Assembly: GCA_027084145.1 (NCBI GenBank)
Contig: JALWLM010000278.1
Location: forward strand, 1 to 10,066
DNA: 10,066 bases
Direction of reading: 5' to 3'
From: Crocinitomicaceae bacterium
Lineage (GTDB): Bacteria > Bacteroidota > Bacteroidia > Flavobacteriales_D > Crocinitomicaceae
Shown piece by piece: positions 1 through 7,530 of the stretch. A program made the translations under genes and the position numbers. How positions within the stretch are numbered: position 1 is the stretch's first letter; each line of letters begins with the position of its first letter. The notes under the pieces were generated by a model. That model was not told the origin of the DNA. It worked only from the letters and a program-made list of their open reading frames with translations, and ran no database searches.

Positions 1-38
1 TACTGATGCTTCCCATAACGTTATATTTTATATCTTTT

Positions 39-46
39 TAATTTTG
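39..46 (+). promoter_or_regulatory. Putative -7 promoter box of fumC (TAATTTTG)
   Basis: The octamer TAATTTTG is a perfect match to the TAnnTTTG -7 consensus used by the primary sigma factor of Bacteroidota. It lies 63 bases before the fumC ATG, so transcription would start near base 52 and leave an A-rich leader of roughly 55-60 bases. No clear -33 TTTG/TTG element is visible at 17-23 bases upstream. A perfect 10-base palindrome, ATAACGTTAT (15-24), sits where a -33 contact or operator could be. The match is short and the region is AT-rich, so this is an inference from motif and position. Confidence 0.5.
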
Positions 47-109
47 TAATCAACAAAAACACAATTTCGGAGGTAAAAGTAAAAAAAAATCACATAAATA
101 AAAAACAAA

Positions 110-1507
110 ATGGAATATCGTATTGAAAAAGACACTTTGGGTGAGGTAAAAGTTCCCGCAGATAAGTATTGGGGTGCACAAACAGAACGGTCAAGGAATA
201 ACTTTAAAATTGGAACTCCCGCCTCTATGCCGAATGAAATTATAAAAGCATTTGCTTATTTAAAAAAGGCAGCGGCTCATGCAAATCATGAATTGGGAGT
301 TTTACCGGAAGAAAAGAAAGAGTTGATATCTAAGGTTGCCGATGAAATTATTGAAGGGAAACTAGATGATCAGTTTCCTTTAGTTGTTTGGCAAACAGGG
401 TCAGGAACGCAAAGTAATATGAATGTTAATGAAGTTATTGCAAACAGAGCCCACGTATTAGAAGGAAATAAGCTGGGGGAAGGAGAAAGAACATTATCAC
501 CAAATGATGATGTAAACAAATCTCAATCGAGCAATGATACTTTCCCGACAGCAATGCACATCGCTGCATATAAAATTATTGTAGAAAACACGATTCCGGG
601 AGTAGAGCAACTTAGAGATACATTAGCAAAAAAATCAGAAGAATTTAAAGATGTTGTAAAAATAGGAAGAACACACCTAATGGACGCAACACCTCTAACA
701 CTTGGACAGGAATTTTCAGGATATGTATCTCAGTTAGATCACGGATTAAGAGCATTAAAAAACACATTCTCCCATCTTTTGGAATTGGCGTTAGGAGGAA
801 CAGCTGTAGGGACAGGCTTGAATACTCCGAAAGGCTATGATGTTTTGGTTGCCAAAAAGATAGCGGAATTTACAGGGTATCCATTTGTTACTGCAGAAAA
901 TAAATTTGAAGCACTTGCAGCACATGATGCTATTGTTGAAACACATGGAGCACTAAAACAAATAGCGGTTTCTTTAAATAAAATAGCAAACGATATCCGT
1001 CTTTTAACTTCCGGACCAAGATCAGGAATAGGAGAAATTATTATCCCTGCAAATGAGCCGGGATCCTCCATTATGCCGGGAAAAGTAAACCCAACACAAG
1101 CGGAAGCGATAACAATGGTGTGTGCCCAAGTAATAGGGAATGATGTAGCAATTACAGCCGGCGGAATGCAAGGACATTTTGAATTGAATGTTTTCAAACC
1201 TATGATGGCAAAAAACATTATTGAAAGTGCTAGATTAATAGGGGATGCTTGTCGTTCTTTTGAGGAAAAATGTGTAAGAGGAATAGAGCCGAATCACAAA
1301 AGAATACAAGAATTATTAAACAACTCTTTAATGCTTGTTACTGCACTTAACCCAAAAATAGGATATTATAAAGCGGCGGAAATAGCAAATGAAGCACATA
1401 AAAACGGAACAACGCTAAGAGAAGAAGCAATTCGTTTAGGATATGTTCCGGAAGACAAATATGATGAATGGGTAGACCCGAAAAAGATGATAGGCTCTAT
1501 GGGCTAA
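110..1507 (+). CDS. fumC: Class II fumarate hydratase (fumarase C)
   Basis: Cytosolic TCA-cycle enzyme that reversibly hydrates fumarate to L-malate; iron-independent homotetramer of the fumarase/aspartase superfamily. The 465 residues match the usual class II length. The N-terminal pattern RIEKDTLGEVKVP and KYWGAQTERS (about 19-28) is typical. Substrate-binding TGSGTQSNMN lies at about 96-105 and SSNDTFPTAMH at 140-150. GRTHLMDATP at 186-195 carries the active-site histidine (H189), and the signature loop GSSIMPGKVNPTQ at 318-330 carries the catalytic serine (S319) with K and N substrate contacts. All are intact. The start is bounded by an in-frame stop at 95-97. No Shine-Dalgarno sequence is close to the ATG. 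The gene stands alone: its own putative promoter lies upstream and a hairpin terminator follows. Aspartase or argininosuccinate lyase are the alternative family members, but the fumarase-type loops argue against them. Confidence 0.97.
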   Translation: MEYRIEKDTLGEVKVPADKYWGAQTERSRNNFKIGTPASMPNEIIKAFAYLKKAAAHANHELGVLPEEKKELISKVADEIIEGKLDDQFPLVVWQTGSGTQSNMNVNEVIANRAHVLEGNKLGEGERTLSPNDDVNKSQSSNDTFPTAMHIAAYKIIVENTIPGVEQLRDTLAKKSEEFKDVVKIGRTHLMDATPLTLGQEFSGYVSQLDHGLRALKNTFSHLLELALGGTAVGTGLNTPKGYDVLVAKKIAEFTGYPFVTAENKFEALAAHDAIVETHGALKQIAVSLNKIANDIRLLTSGPRSGIGEIIIPANEPGSSIMPGKVNPTQAEAITMVCAQVIGNDVAITAGGMQGHFELNVFKPMMAKNIIESARLIGDACRSFEEKCVRGIEPNHKRIQELLNNSLMLVTALNPKIGYYKAAEIANEAHKNGTTLREEAIRLGYVPEDKYDEWVDPKKMIGSMG

Positions 1508-1525
1508 AAAATGAGATAAAATTTT

Positions 1526-1557
1526 AAAAAGAGGTGTTTGTACAACACCTCTTTTTT
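1526..1557 (+). terminator. Intrinsic terminator after fumC
   Basis: An inverted repeat pairs GAGGTGTT (1531-1538) with AACACCTC (1544-1551) around a five-base loop. It is flanked by five A before and six T after, so the stem can extend by five A:T pairs and the T-run serves as the U-tract. It begins 19 bases after the fumC stop codon. The A-tract/T-tract symmetry would also allow termination from the opposite strand. It separates fumC from the purH-mre unit. Confidence 0.88.
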
Positions 1558-1603
1558 GTTAGATAAATTATTGTTATAACATCGTTTATTTTAATAAGAT
1601 ATG

Positions 1604-1611
1604 TACTTTTG
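1604..1611 (+). promoter_or_regulatory. Putative -7 promoter box of purH (TACTTTTG)
   Basis: TACTTTTG perfectly matches the Bacteroidota -7 consensus TAnnTTTG. It lies 35 bases before the purH ATG and just downstream of the fumC terminator, so the leader would be short (about 25-30 bases). No good TTTG/TTG -33 element is seen at the expected spacing. An ATAAC-ATC-GTT string (1576-1586) occupies that region and resembles the sequence at the same place before fumC. As no terminator or perfect -7 box was found downstream, this may also drive the mre genes. Inference from motif and position only. Confidence 0.55.
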
Positions 1612-1646
1612 CATTTTCAATTTGATTATAATTTAATATCACAGTA

Positions 1647-3179
1647 ATGGACGGCAACAAAAAAATTAAAGCAGCTCTTATTTCCGTTTTTGACAAAGAA
1701 GGATTAGAACCGATTATTAGAGAATTAGATAAAAACAATGTTACGATTTATTCTACGGGTGGAACGCAAAAATTTATTGAAGATTTAGGTGTAAAAGTAG
1801 AAAAAGTGGAAGATTTAACATCTTATCCCTCTATTCTAGGGGGAAGAGTAAAAACATTACATCCGAAAGTTTTTGGAGGGATTTTAAATCGAAGAAACCT
1901 TACCTCGGATCAGGAAGAAATCAAACAATATGATATACCAGAAATAGACTTAGTCATTGTGGATTTGTACCCATTTGAAGCTACGGTTGCTTCAGGAGCG
2001 AAACATGAAGATATCATTGAAAAAATAGATATCGGAGGAATATCACTTATCCGGGCAGCAGCAAAAAATTATAACGATGTGGTTATCATTCCTTCAAAGG
2101 AGCAATACGAATCGTTTTTAGAGGTTATTTCAGAAACAGGTGGAGAGACAACAATAGAACAAAGAAAAAAGTTTGCAAGAGATGCTTTTGATGTTTCTTC
2201 TCATTATGACACACAAATATTCAACTATTTTAATAAAGACGAGAGTGTAGATAGATTTAAACAAAGTGTTCGTGAGGGACAAACTTTGAGATATGGAGAA
2301 AATCCACACCAAAAAGGTGTATTCTATGGTAAACTGGATGAAATGTTTGACAAGTTGTGGGGAAAAGAATTGTCTTACAATAACTTGTTGGATGTAGATG
2401 CTGCGGTAAATCTAATGGAAGAATTTAAAAAGGATGAGCCGACCTTCGCTATTTTAAAACACAACAATGCTTGTGGATTGGCAACACGACCTACAATTAA
2501 ACAAGCATATTTAGATGCATTAGCAGGAGACCCTGTTAGTGCTTTCGGAGGAATTTTGATTAGCAATGCTAAAATAGATGAAGAAACAGCCTCTGAAATT
2601 AATCAATTATTTTGTGAGGTCGTTATTGCTCCCGAGTTTAACAAAAAAGCCCTTGAAATTTTAAAAGAAAAAAAGAATAGGATTATTTTAGTTCAAAAAG
2701 AAGTAGAATTACCCAAAAAACAATTTAGGACAATACTAAATGGTGTTTTAGAACAAGATAAAGACCTAAAAACAGAAATGAAAGAAGACCTTGTTTGTAA
2801 AACAAAAAAAGCACCAACAGAGAGAGAAATTGATGACTTATTGTTTGCAAATAAATTAGCAAAACACACAAAATCAAACACGATTGTTTTAGCCAAGAAC
2901 AAACAATTATTAGCAAGCGGAACCGGACAAACGTCTCGAGTAGATGCATTAAAACAAGCGATACATAAAGCAAAATCCTTCGGGTTTAACTTAGAGGGAG
3001 CCGTAATGGCTTCAGATGCATTTTTCCCCTTTCCTGATTGTGTAGAAATAGCAGACAACGAAGGTGTAAAAACCGTAATTCAACCCGGAGGTTCAATTAA
3101 GGACCAATTATCGATAGACTACTGTGATAACAACGATATTTCTATGGTTTTCACTGGAGTTCGTCATTTTAAACATTAA
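1647..3179 (+). CDS. purH: Bifunctional AICAR formyltransferase / IMP cyclohydrolase
   Basis: Catalyses the last two steps of de novo purine synthesis: formylation of AICAR by 10-formyl-tetrahydrofolate to FAICAR, then ring closure to IMP; cytosolic dimer. The N-terminal cyclohydrolase (MGS-like) domain, about residues 5-195, shows ISVFDKEGL, STGGTQ (36-41) and LGGRVKTLHPKV (64-75). The C-terminal formyltransferase domain shows RYGENPHQ (215-222), the catalytic Lys-His pair in KHNNACG (K271, H272), DPVSAFGG (295-302), SDAFFPFPD (456-464) and the ending TGVRHFKH. Both domains are complete, and 510 residues is the normal length. The ATG is the first reasonable start and is preceded by A/T-rich sequence without a Shine-Dalgarno site. 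It precedes the mre cluster, a neighbourhood common in Bacteroidota. The 95-base gap to mreB contains no terminator, so read-through into mreB is plausible. Confidence 0.97.
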   Translation: MDGNKKIKAALISVFDKEGLEPIIRELDKNNVTIYSTGGTQKFIEDLGVKVEKVEDLTSYPSILGGRVKTLHPKVFGGILNRRNLTSDQEEIKQYDIPEIDLVIVDLYPFEATVASGAKHEDIIEKIDIGGISLIRAAAKNYNDVVIIPSKEQYESFLEVISETGGETTIEQRKKFARDAFDVSSHYDTQIFNYFNKDESVDRFKQSVREGQTLRYGENPHQKGVFYGKLDEMFDKLWGKELSYNNLLDVDAAVNLMEEFKKDEPTFAILKHNNACGLATRPTIKQAYLDALAGDPVSAFGGILISNAKIDEETASEINQLFCEVVIAPEFNKKALEILKEKKNRIILVQKEVELPKKQFRTILNGVLEQDKDLKTEMKEDLVCKTKKAPTEREIDDLLFANKLAKHTKSNTIVLAKNKQLLASGTGQTSRVDALKQAIHKAKSFGFNLEGAVMASDAFFPFPDCVEIADNEGVKTVIQPGGSIKDQLSIDYCDNNDISMVFTGVRHFKH

Positions 3180-3274
3180 ATCTGTCTATTTATTTGATGT
3201 TTTTATGTTTTATATGATTGTTTTTTAAAAGAAAAAGAGTATTATTACAGGTGATTATTTTAGTAAATTAAATT

Positions 3275-4300
3275 ATGGGATTATTTGATTTTTTAACAAA
3301 AGAAATCGCAATTGATTTAGGAACAGCAAATACACTTATTATTATGAATGATAAGGTAGTTGTTGATGAACCCTCTATTGTTGCAAAGAACATACAAACA
3401 GGAGAGATTGTTGCTATTGGGAAGAAGGCACAAAAAATGCATGGGAAAACACATAAGTTGATTGAAACAATTCGTCCATTGAGGGATGGTGTAATAGCAG
3501 ACTTCCAAGCAGCAGAGAAGATGATTAGAGGAATGATTGATATGATTCCGGGAGTAAAAGGGTTTTTTAACCCGTCATTGAGAATGGTGATTTGTATTCC
3601 TTCGGGAATTACGGAAGTAGAAAAAAGAGCGGTACGAGATTCTGCAGAACATGCCGGAGCAAAAGAAGTATATTTAATTCATGAGCCAATGGCTGCCGCA
3701 ATAGGTATCGGGATAGATGTTCAAGAGCCACAAGGAAATATGATTATTGATATTGGTGGAGGTACATCTGAAATTGCCGTCATTGCTCTTGGGGGAATAG
3801 TGTGTGATAAATCTATTCGTGTTGCAGGGGATGATTTCACGAAAGATATTGAGGAATATATGAGAAGACAACACAACATTCTTGTAGGAGAAAGAACAGC
3901 AGAAGCAATTAAAATCAATGTGGGGTCCGCGTTAACAGAACTCGAAAACCCACCGGAAGATTATGCGGTTCAAGGACGGGATTTAATGACAGGAACTCCA
4001 AAAGAGATAATTGTATCTTACTCGGAAATAGCTCATGCTTTAGATAAAACAATTACAAAAGTTGAGGAAGCAATTTTGAATGCGCTGGAAATGACCCCTC
4101 CTGAGTTGTCAGCAGACATCTATACAACAGGAATTTATTTAGCAGGAGGAGGGTCTATGCTTAGAGGATTAGATAAAAGAATATCAATGAAAACAAAGTT
4201 GCCAGTTCATATTGCAGAAGATCCACTAAGAGCTGTAGCTCGAGGAACAAGTATTGCGCTTAAAAACATTGATAAATTTATGTTCTTGATACGAGATTAA
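3275..4300 (+). CDS. mreB: Rod-shape-determining actin-like ATPase MreB
   Basis: Bacterial actin homologue that forms short antiparallel filaments on the inner face of the cytoplasmic membrane and orients the elongation machinery. The 341 residues match the family. The N-terminal MGLFDFLTK resembles the membrane-contacting start seen in Bacteroidota MreB. Visible ATPase motifs are phosphate-1 DLGTANT (14-20), connect-1 IHEPMAAAIG (135-144), phosphate-2 DIGGGTSEIAVI (159-170) and the adenosine motif LAGGGSMLRGLD (289-300). PSGITEVEKRA (109-119) is also characteristic. No residue looks missing. It is the first gene of the shape cluster and is followed 20 bases later by mreC. The gap before it (3180-3274) is very AT-rich; TATTTTAG at 3256-3263 matches the -7 consensus at all but one position, too weak to annotate as a promoter. 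Confidence 0.97.
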   Translation: MGLFDFLTKEIAIDLGTANTLIIMNDKVVVDEPSIVAKNIQTGEIVAIGKKAQKMHGKTHKLIETIRPLRDGVIADFQAAEKMIRGMIDMIPGVKGFFNPSLRMVICIPSGITEVEKRAVRDSAEHAGAKEVYLIHEPMAAAIGIGIDVQEPQGNMIIDIGGGTSEIAVIALGGIVCDKSIRVAGDDFTKDIEEYMRRQHNILVGERTAEAIKINVGSALTELENPPEDYAVQGRDLMTGTPKEIIVSYSEIAHALDKTITKVEEAILNALEMTPPELSADIYTTGIYLAGGGSMLRGLDKRISMKTKLPVHIAEDPLRAVARGTSIALKNIDKFMFLIRD

Positions 4301-4320
4301 ATTTTAATTAAACATATTTA

Positions 4321-5148
4321 ATGCAAAAATTCCTTGCTTTCATAAGACATTTTAGAGTGTTTTTATTGTTTGTGTTGTTGCAGGGAATTTCTTTTTATTT
4401 ATATTTTTCATATATCTCTTTTCCTCGTTCACAATATTTAACAACAGCAGGAAAAATACAAGGAGAAATACTGAAAAAAAGAGATAAAATCACACAGCAT
4501 TTTGATTTAGTTTATAATAACAAAAATCTTCAAAAAGAAAATATTCGTTTAAAAGAACGATTGCCTCAAAATTATATTCAACTGGAAAGAAGTAAAGTGA
4601 AAATAAATGACACTTTATTTCGTCGTCAATATACCTACATTCCTGCAAAAGTTATTAATTCAACATATCACAAAAGGAACAATTATTTCACATTGGATAT
4701 TGGTAATAACATTGGAGTGAAAAGAGGAATGGGAGTGGTATCTCCCAAGGGAATTATAGGGATAATCCATAATTCAAGCGATTATTTCTCAGTAGTAAAA
4801 TCATGTCTTACAGAGAAGTTAAATGTTGCCATTATGTTGGAAAAGACCGGAGAGTTTGGTTTTCTTGAATGGGACGGAAGAAACCCGAGATATGGAATAA
4901 TGTCAGGAGTTTCAAACGATTATAAAATAAAAAAGGGAGCAAAAATAATAACAAGAGGAGGAGACGGAATTTTTCCTAGAGGAATCTCTGTGGGAAAGGT
5001 AATAAAAACAGAAGTAATAGAAGGAAAGCCTTTATGGAAAATAATATTTAAATTTTCGGAAGATTTCCGAAATGTTCAAAATGTGTATGTAATTCAGAAT
5101 GAATTATTAAAAGAACAAAAGCAACTGGAAGAGACGGTAAATGAATAG
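4321..5148 (+). CDS. mreC: Rod-shape-determining protein MreC
   Basis: Bitopic membrane protein whose periplasmic part scaffolds the elongasome and activates PBP2/RodA. The 275 residues have the family layout. A short cytoplasmic N-terminus is followed by one transmembrane helix (about 11-32, strongly hydrophobic and aromatic), then a charged helix likely to form the dimerising coiled coil (about 44-95). A C-terminal double beta-barrel domain (about 104-258) follows, with LDIGNNIGVKRGMGVV (125-140), KGIIGII (143-149) and GIFPRGISVGKV (216-227), all recognisable family landmarks. The tail after residue 260 is short and charged. The start lies 20 bases after the mreB stop, with no Shine-Dalgarno site. 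The 3' end overlaps mreD by 8 bases in a different frame, which suggests translational coupling. The sequence diverges from proteobacterial MreC, but topology, motifs and context together make the call secure. Confidence 0.95.
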   Translation: MQKFLAFIRHFRVFLLFVLLQGISFYLYFSYISFPRSQYLTTAGKIQGEILKKRDKITQHFDLVYNNKNLQKENIRLKERLPQNYIQLERSKVKINDTLFRRQYTYIPAKVINSTYHKRNNYFTLDIGNNIGVKRGMGVVSPKGIIGIIHNSSDYFSVVKSCLTEKLNVAIMLEKTGEFGFLEWDGRNPRYGIMSGVSNDYKIKKGAKIITRGGDGIFPRGISVGKVIKTEVIEGKPLWKIIFKFSEDFRNVQNVYVIQNELLKEQKQLEETVNE

Positions 5149-5656
5149 CAGAAGTTACATATTGCGATTTTTATTTTTTGTAGCCGTCCAAGTTTTGATT
5201 TTAAATCAAATAGAACTTGGGTTTGGAATCCAATTAATGATTTACCCTCTGTTTTTATTCCTTTTGCCAATTGAGATCAAGGTGGTTCCGTTGATGTTTA
5301 TAGCTTTTTTTATGGGTATAATTATTGACTCTTTTTCAAACACTTATGGATTACACGCCTCTGCATCAGTTACTTTTGTTTTTGCCCGAAATATTTTGTT
5401 GGAAATCATACAAAGAAAAGAAAAGTTAGACAGCTTAAAGGAAATTAATGTTCACAATATGGGATTCGTGTGGCAAATAAAAACATTTGGGTTATTGCTA
5501 TTTGTTCACTACTTTTGGTTTTTCTTTTTTGAAATGTTTAAATTGAACGAACTGTTTTATGTGCTTCAAAAGACAATTTTAAGCACAGCTGTTTCGTTTA
5601 TCATTGGAGGACTCTTCCAACATCTTTTTATTAGACCGTCAAATAAAAGTCGATGA
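5141..5656 (+). CDS. mreD: Rod-shape-determining membrane protein MreD
   Basis: Small integral membrane protein of the elongasome that works with MreC. The 171 residues are typical for MreD and almost entirely hydrophobic. Predicted membrane segments lie at about 6-24, 29-46, 48-66, 70-87, 112-131 and 138-160, with a charged loop at about 91-104 (QRKEKLDSLKEIN). The region MGIIIDSFSNTYGLHASA (58-75) holds the conserved G..xD...xxxGLHA pattern of the family, with D63 and G70 visible. Sequence conservation in this family is low, so identity rests on that pattern, the topology and the position between mreC and mrdA. The ATG overlaps the last 8 bases of mreC, and its TGA overlaps the ATG of the next gene (ATGA), consistent with coupled translation. 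Confidence 0.9.
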   Translation: MNSRSYILRFLFFVAVQVLILNQIELGFGIQLMIYPLFLFLLPIEIKVVPLMFIAFFMGIIIDSFSNTYGLHASASVTFVFARNILLEIIQRKEKLDSLKEINVHNMGFVWQIKTFGLLLFVHYFWFFFFEMFKLNELFYVLQKTILSTAVSFIIGGLFQHLFIRPSNKSR

Positions 5657-7530
5657 AAAACGACTCTAGAAAATATGTGTTTTGGGCCATTTTTGGGATG
5701 ACGGGCTTTTTATACATCATGAAGTTGTTTTATATGCAAGTGATTGATGACAAATGGAAGTTAAGAGCACAAGAAATAGCAGAAAAAAGAAGAGAAATAT
5801 TACCGCCAAGAGCTATTGTTTTTGACAGAAAAGGGAAAAAAATCATCAGAAATAAAACATACTATAATCTGATGATGATTGAAAAGGATATTGAAGATTT
5901 GGACACGAATGCTTTTGCAGAGTTAATAGCATGGACAAAGGAAGAAGTAAGAAGCAGGTTTAGGGAAATACGAGAAAACGAAGGATATTATTATAACCCT
6001 CATACAGGAAAAACAACTTCAAATTACCAAAAAATAAGAGCATATCCTTTTATTAAAGAATTACCGGCTGAAGAAATGGTAAAAATAGCTCCTCGTTTGC
6101 ATGATTTCCCCGGATTCTTTAAAGAGGAAACAAGTATGAGAACTTATCCATATCGTTGTGGAGCTAATGTTTTTGGTTATTTATCAGAAGTTACGAGAGA
6201 AGAAATAGAAAAAGACCCGTTTTATAAACCGGGAAGTTTAATAGGGAGGTCAGGAATAGAACGGTTTTATGAAAAATATTTCCGAGGACAAAAAGGGATT
6301 AAGTACATTATTACATCTGCATTGAACAATGTTGTCAGACCTTTTGAGAACGGTAAATATGATACAATGGCAGTACAATACCCTCCTGTTACTTTAGGTC
6401 TTGATATTGAGCTACAGGAATATGGAGAAAAACTTTTACAAAATAAAAGAGGCTGTATCGTGGCAATTGAACCAAAAACGGGAGAAATATTAGCATTAGT
6501 GTCAAGCCCAAGCTATGATCCTAATGTATTGGTGGGAAATAAAAATATTCGAAAAAATTATCCAAAGCTACTTTCAAACCCCGACAAGCCCTTATTTCCA
6601 AGACCTTTGGCCTCACAATATATGCCCGGATCTACATTTAAACTGTTACAATCATTAATCGGTTTACAAGAAGGGGTTATTGATGTAAACACTGGTTTTC
6701 CTTGTAACAAAAGCATTGTAGGGTGCCATAGTCATCCTTCGGCAACAAATATTTCAGACGCTGTAAAAATGTCGTGTAACCCCTATTTTTATGCAGTAAC
6801 AAGAAGGATTATTCAACAAAAAAAGAAGAAGGATGTTTTTGAAGACGCAGCAATGGGGCTGAAAAAATGGGCAAAATATATGAACAGCTTTGGATTGGGG
6901 ATTCGATTAGGTGTAGATATACCGGGTGTTCGACCGGGACTGATTCCGACACCGGAATATTATGATAAATGGTATGGACATTTGAAATGGAAATTTTCAA
7001 CAATTCGATCTATTTCTATTGGACAGGGAGAGGTTCAGCTCACCCCTATTCAATTGGCAAATATAGCAGCAATTATAGCAAACAAAGGATGGTATTATAT
7101 TCCTCATTTTGCTAAATCTTTTGGCAAAAAAGGTCCGCTAAAAGAATATAGAATAAAGCACAGAACAATGGTCGACGAAAAACATTTTTATCCGGTGATT
7201 GAAGGAATGAGAAGAGTGGTTTATGAGCCCGGAGGGACAGCAAGAAGGGCTCGAGTAAAAGGGATAACAGTGTGTGGAAAAACAGGAACAGTAGAAAATT
7301 ATGAAGGGAAATTGAAACTAAAGAACCATTCTGTTTTTATTGCTTTTGCCCCAATGGAAAACCCTAAAATAGCCATTTCGGTTTTTGTGGAAAATGCAGG
7401 AGGTGGTGGAGGAACATGGGCAGCACCCATTGCATCCTTAATGATTGAAAAGTATTTAAAAAGAAAAGTTGAAGACAAAGTAAAAGAAAAGCGCATTTTA
7501 GATGCGGTTTTATTGAATAAATATAAATGA
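5653..7530 (+). CDS. mrdA: Penicillin-binding protein 2, elongation-specific transpeptidase
   Basis: Class B PBP that crosslinks peptidoglycan during elongation as partner of RodA; anchored in the cytoplasmic membrane with its catalytic domain in the periplasm. The 625 residues are close to the usual length. One N-terminal membrane anchor (about 8-29) is followed by the pedestal domain, which contains the PPRAIVFDRKG-type segment (51-61) and IGRSGIERFYE (197-207). The transpeptidase domain carries the three penicillin-interacting motifs: STFK (S327 nucleophile, K330), SCN (S374-N376) and KTG (K543-G545). All are intact. A cluster C351, C358, H359, H361 and C375 lies between and within the first two motifs and could bind metal. 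Stop and start codons overlap by four bases with mreD and with rodA, a strong operon sign. PBP3/FtsI is unlikely given the PBP2-type pedestal and the mre-rodA context. Confidence 0.97.
   Translation: MKNDSRKYVFWAIFGMTGFLYIMKLFYMQVIDDKWKLRAQEIAEKRREILPPRAIVFDRKGKKIIRNKTYYNLMMIEKDIEDLDTNAFAELIAWTKEEVRSRFREIRENEGYYYNPHTGKTTSNYQKIRAYPFIKELPAEEMVKIAPRLHDFPGFFKEETSMRTYPYRCGANVFGYLSEVTREEIEKDPFYKPGSLIGRSGIERFYEKYFRGQKGIKYIITSALNNVVRPFENGKYDTMAVQYPPVTLGLDIELQEYGEKLLQNKRGCIVAIEPKTGEILALVSSPSYDPNVLVGNKNIRKNYPKLLSNPDKPLFPRPLASQYMPGSTFKLLQSLIGLQEGVIDVNTGFPCNKSIVGCHSHPSATNISDAVKMSCNPYFYAVTRRIIQQKKKKDVFEDAAMGLKKWAKYMNSFGLGIRLGVDIPGVRPGLIPTPEYYDKWYGHLKWKFSTIRSISIGQGEVQLTPIQLANIAAIIANKGWYYIPHFAKSFGKKGPLKEYRIKHRTMVDEKHFYPVIEGMRRVVYEPGGTARRARVKGITVCGKTGTVENYEGKLKLKNHSVFIAFAPMENPKIAISVFVENAGGGGGTWAAPIASLMIEKYLKRKVEDKVKEKRILDAVLLNKYK

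Noticed and set aside
69..74. GGAGGT, a perfect Shine-Dalgarno-like hexamer upstream of fumC
   Set aside because: It is 35 bases before the fumC ATG and has no ATG, GTG or TTG at a usable distance downstream. An in-frame stop at 95-97 rules out an N-terminal extension of fumC. Other genes here lack such sites, so it is probably chance.
835..1218. Minus-strand open frame of 127 codons inside fumC
   Set aside because: It is antisense to a well-conserved stretch of fumarase, including the catalytic loop, and its product shows no recognisable domain.
2693..3058. Minus-strand open frames inside purH (also 2725-2973, 2375-2566 and 2130-2312)
   Set aside because: They overlap conserved purH coding sequence, have no promoter-like or family features, and two overlap each other. 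Low GC with few stops in these frames explains them.
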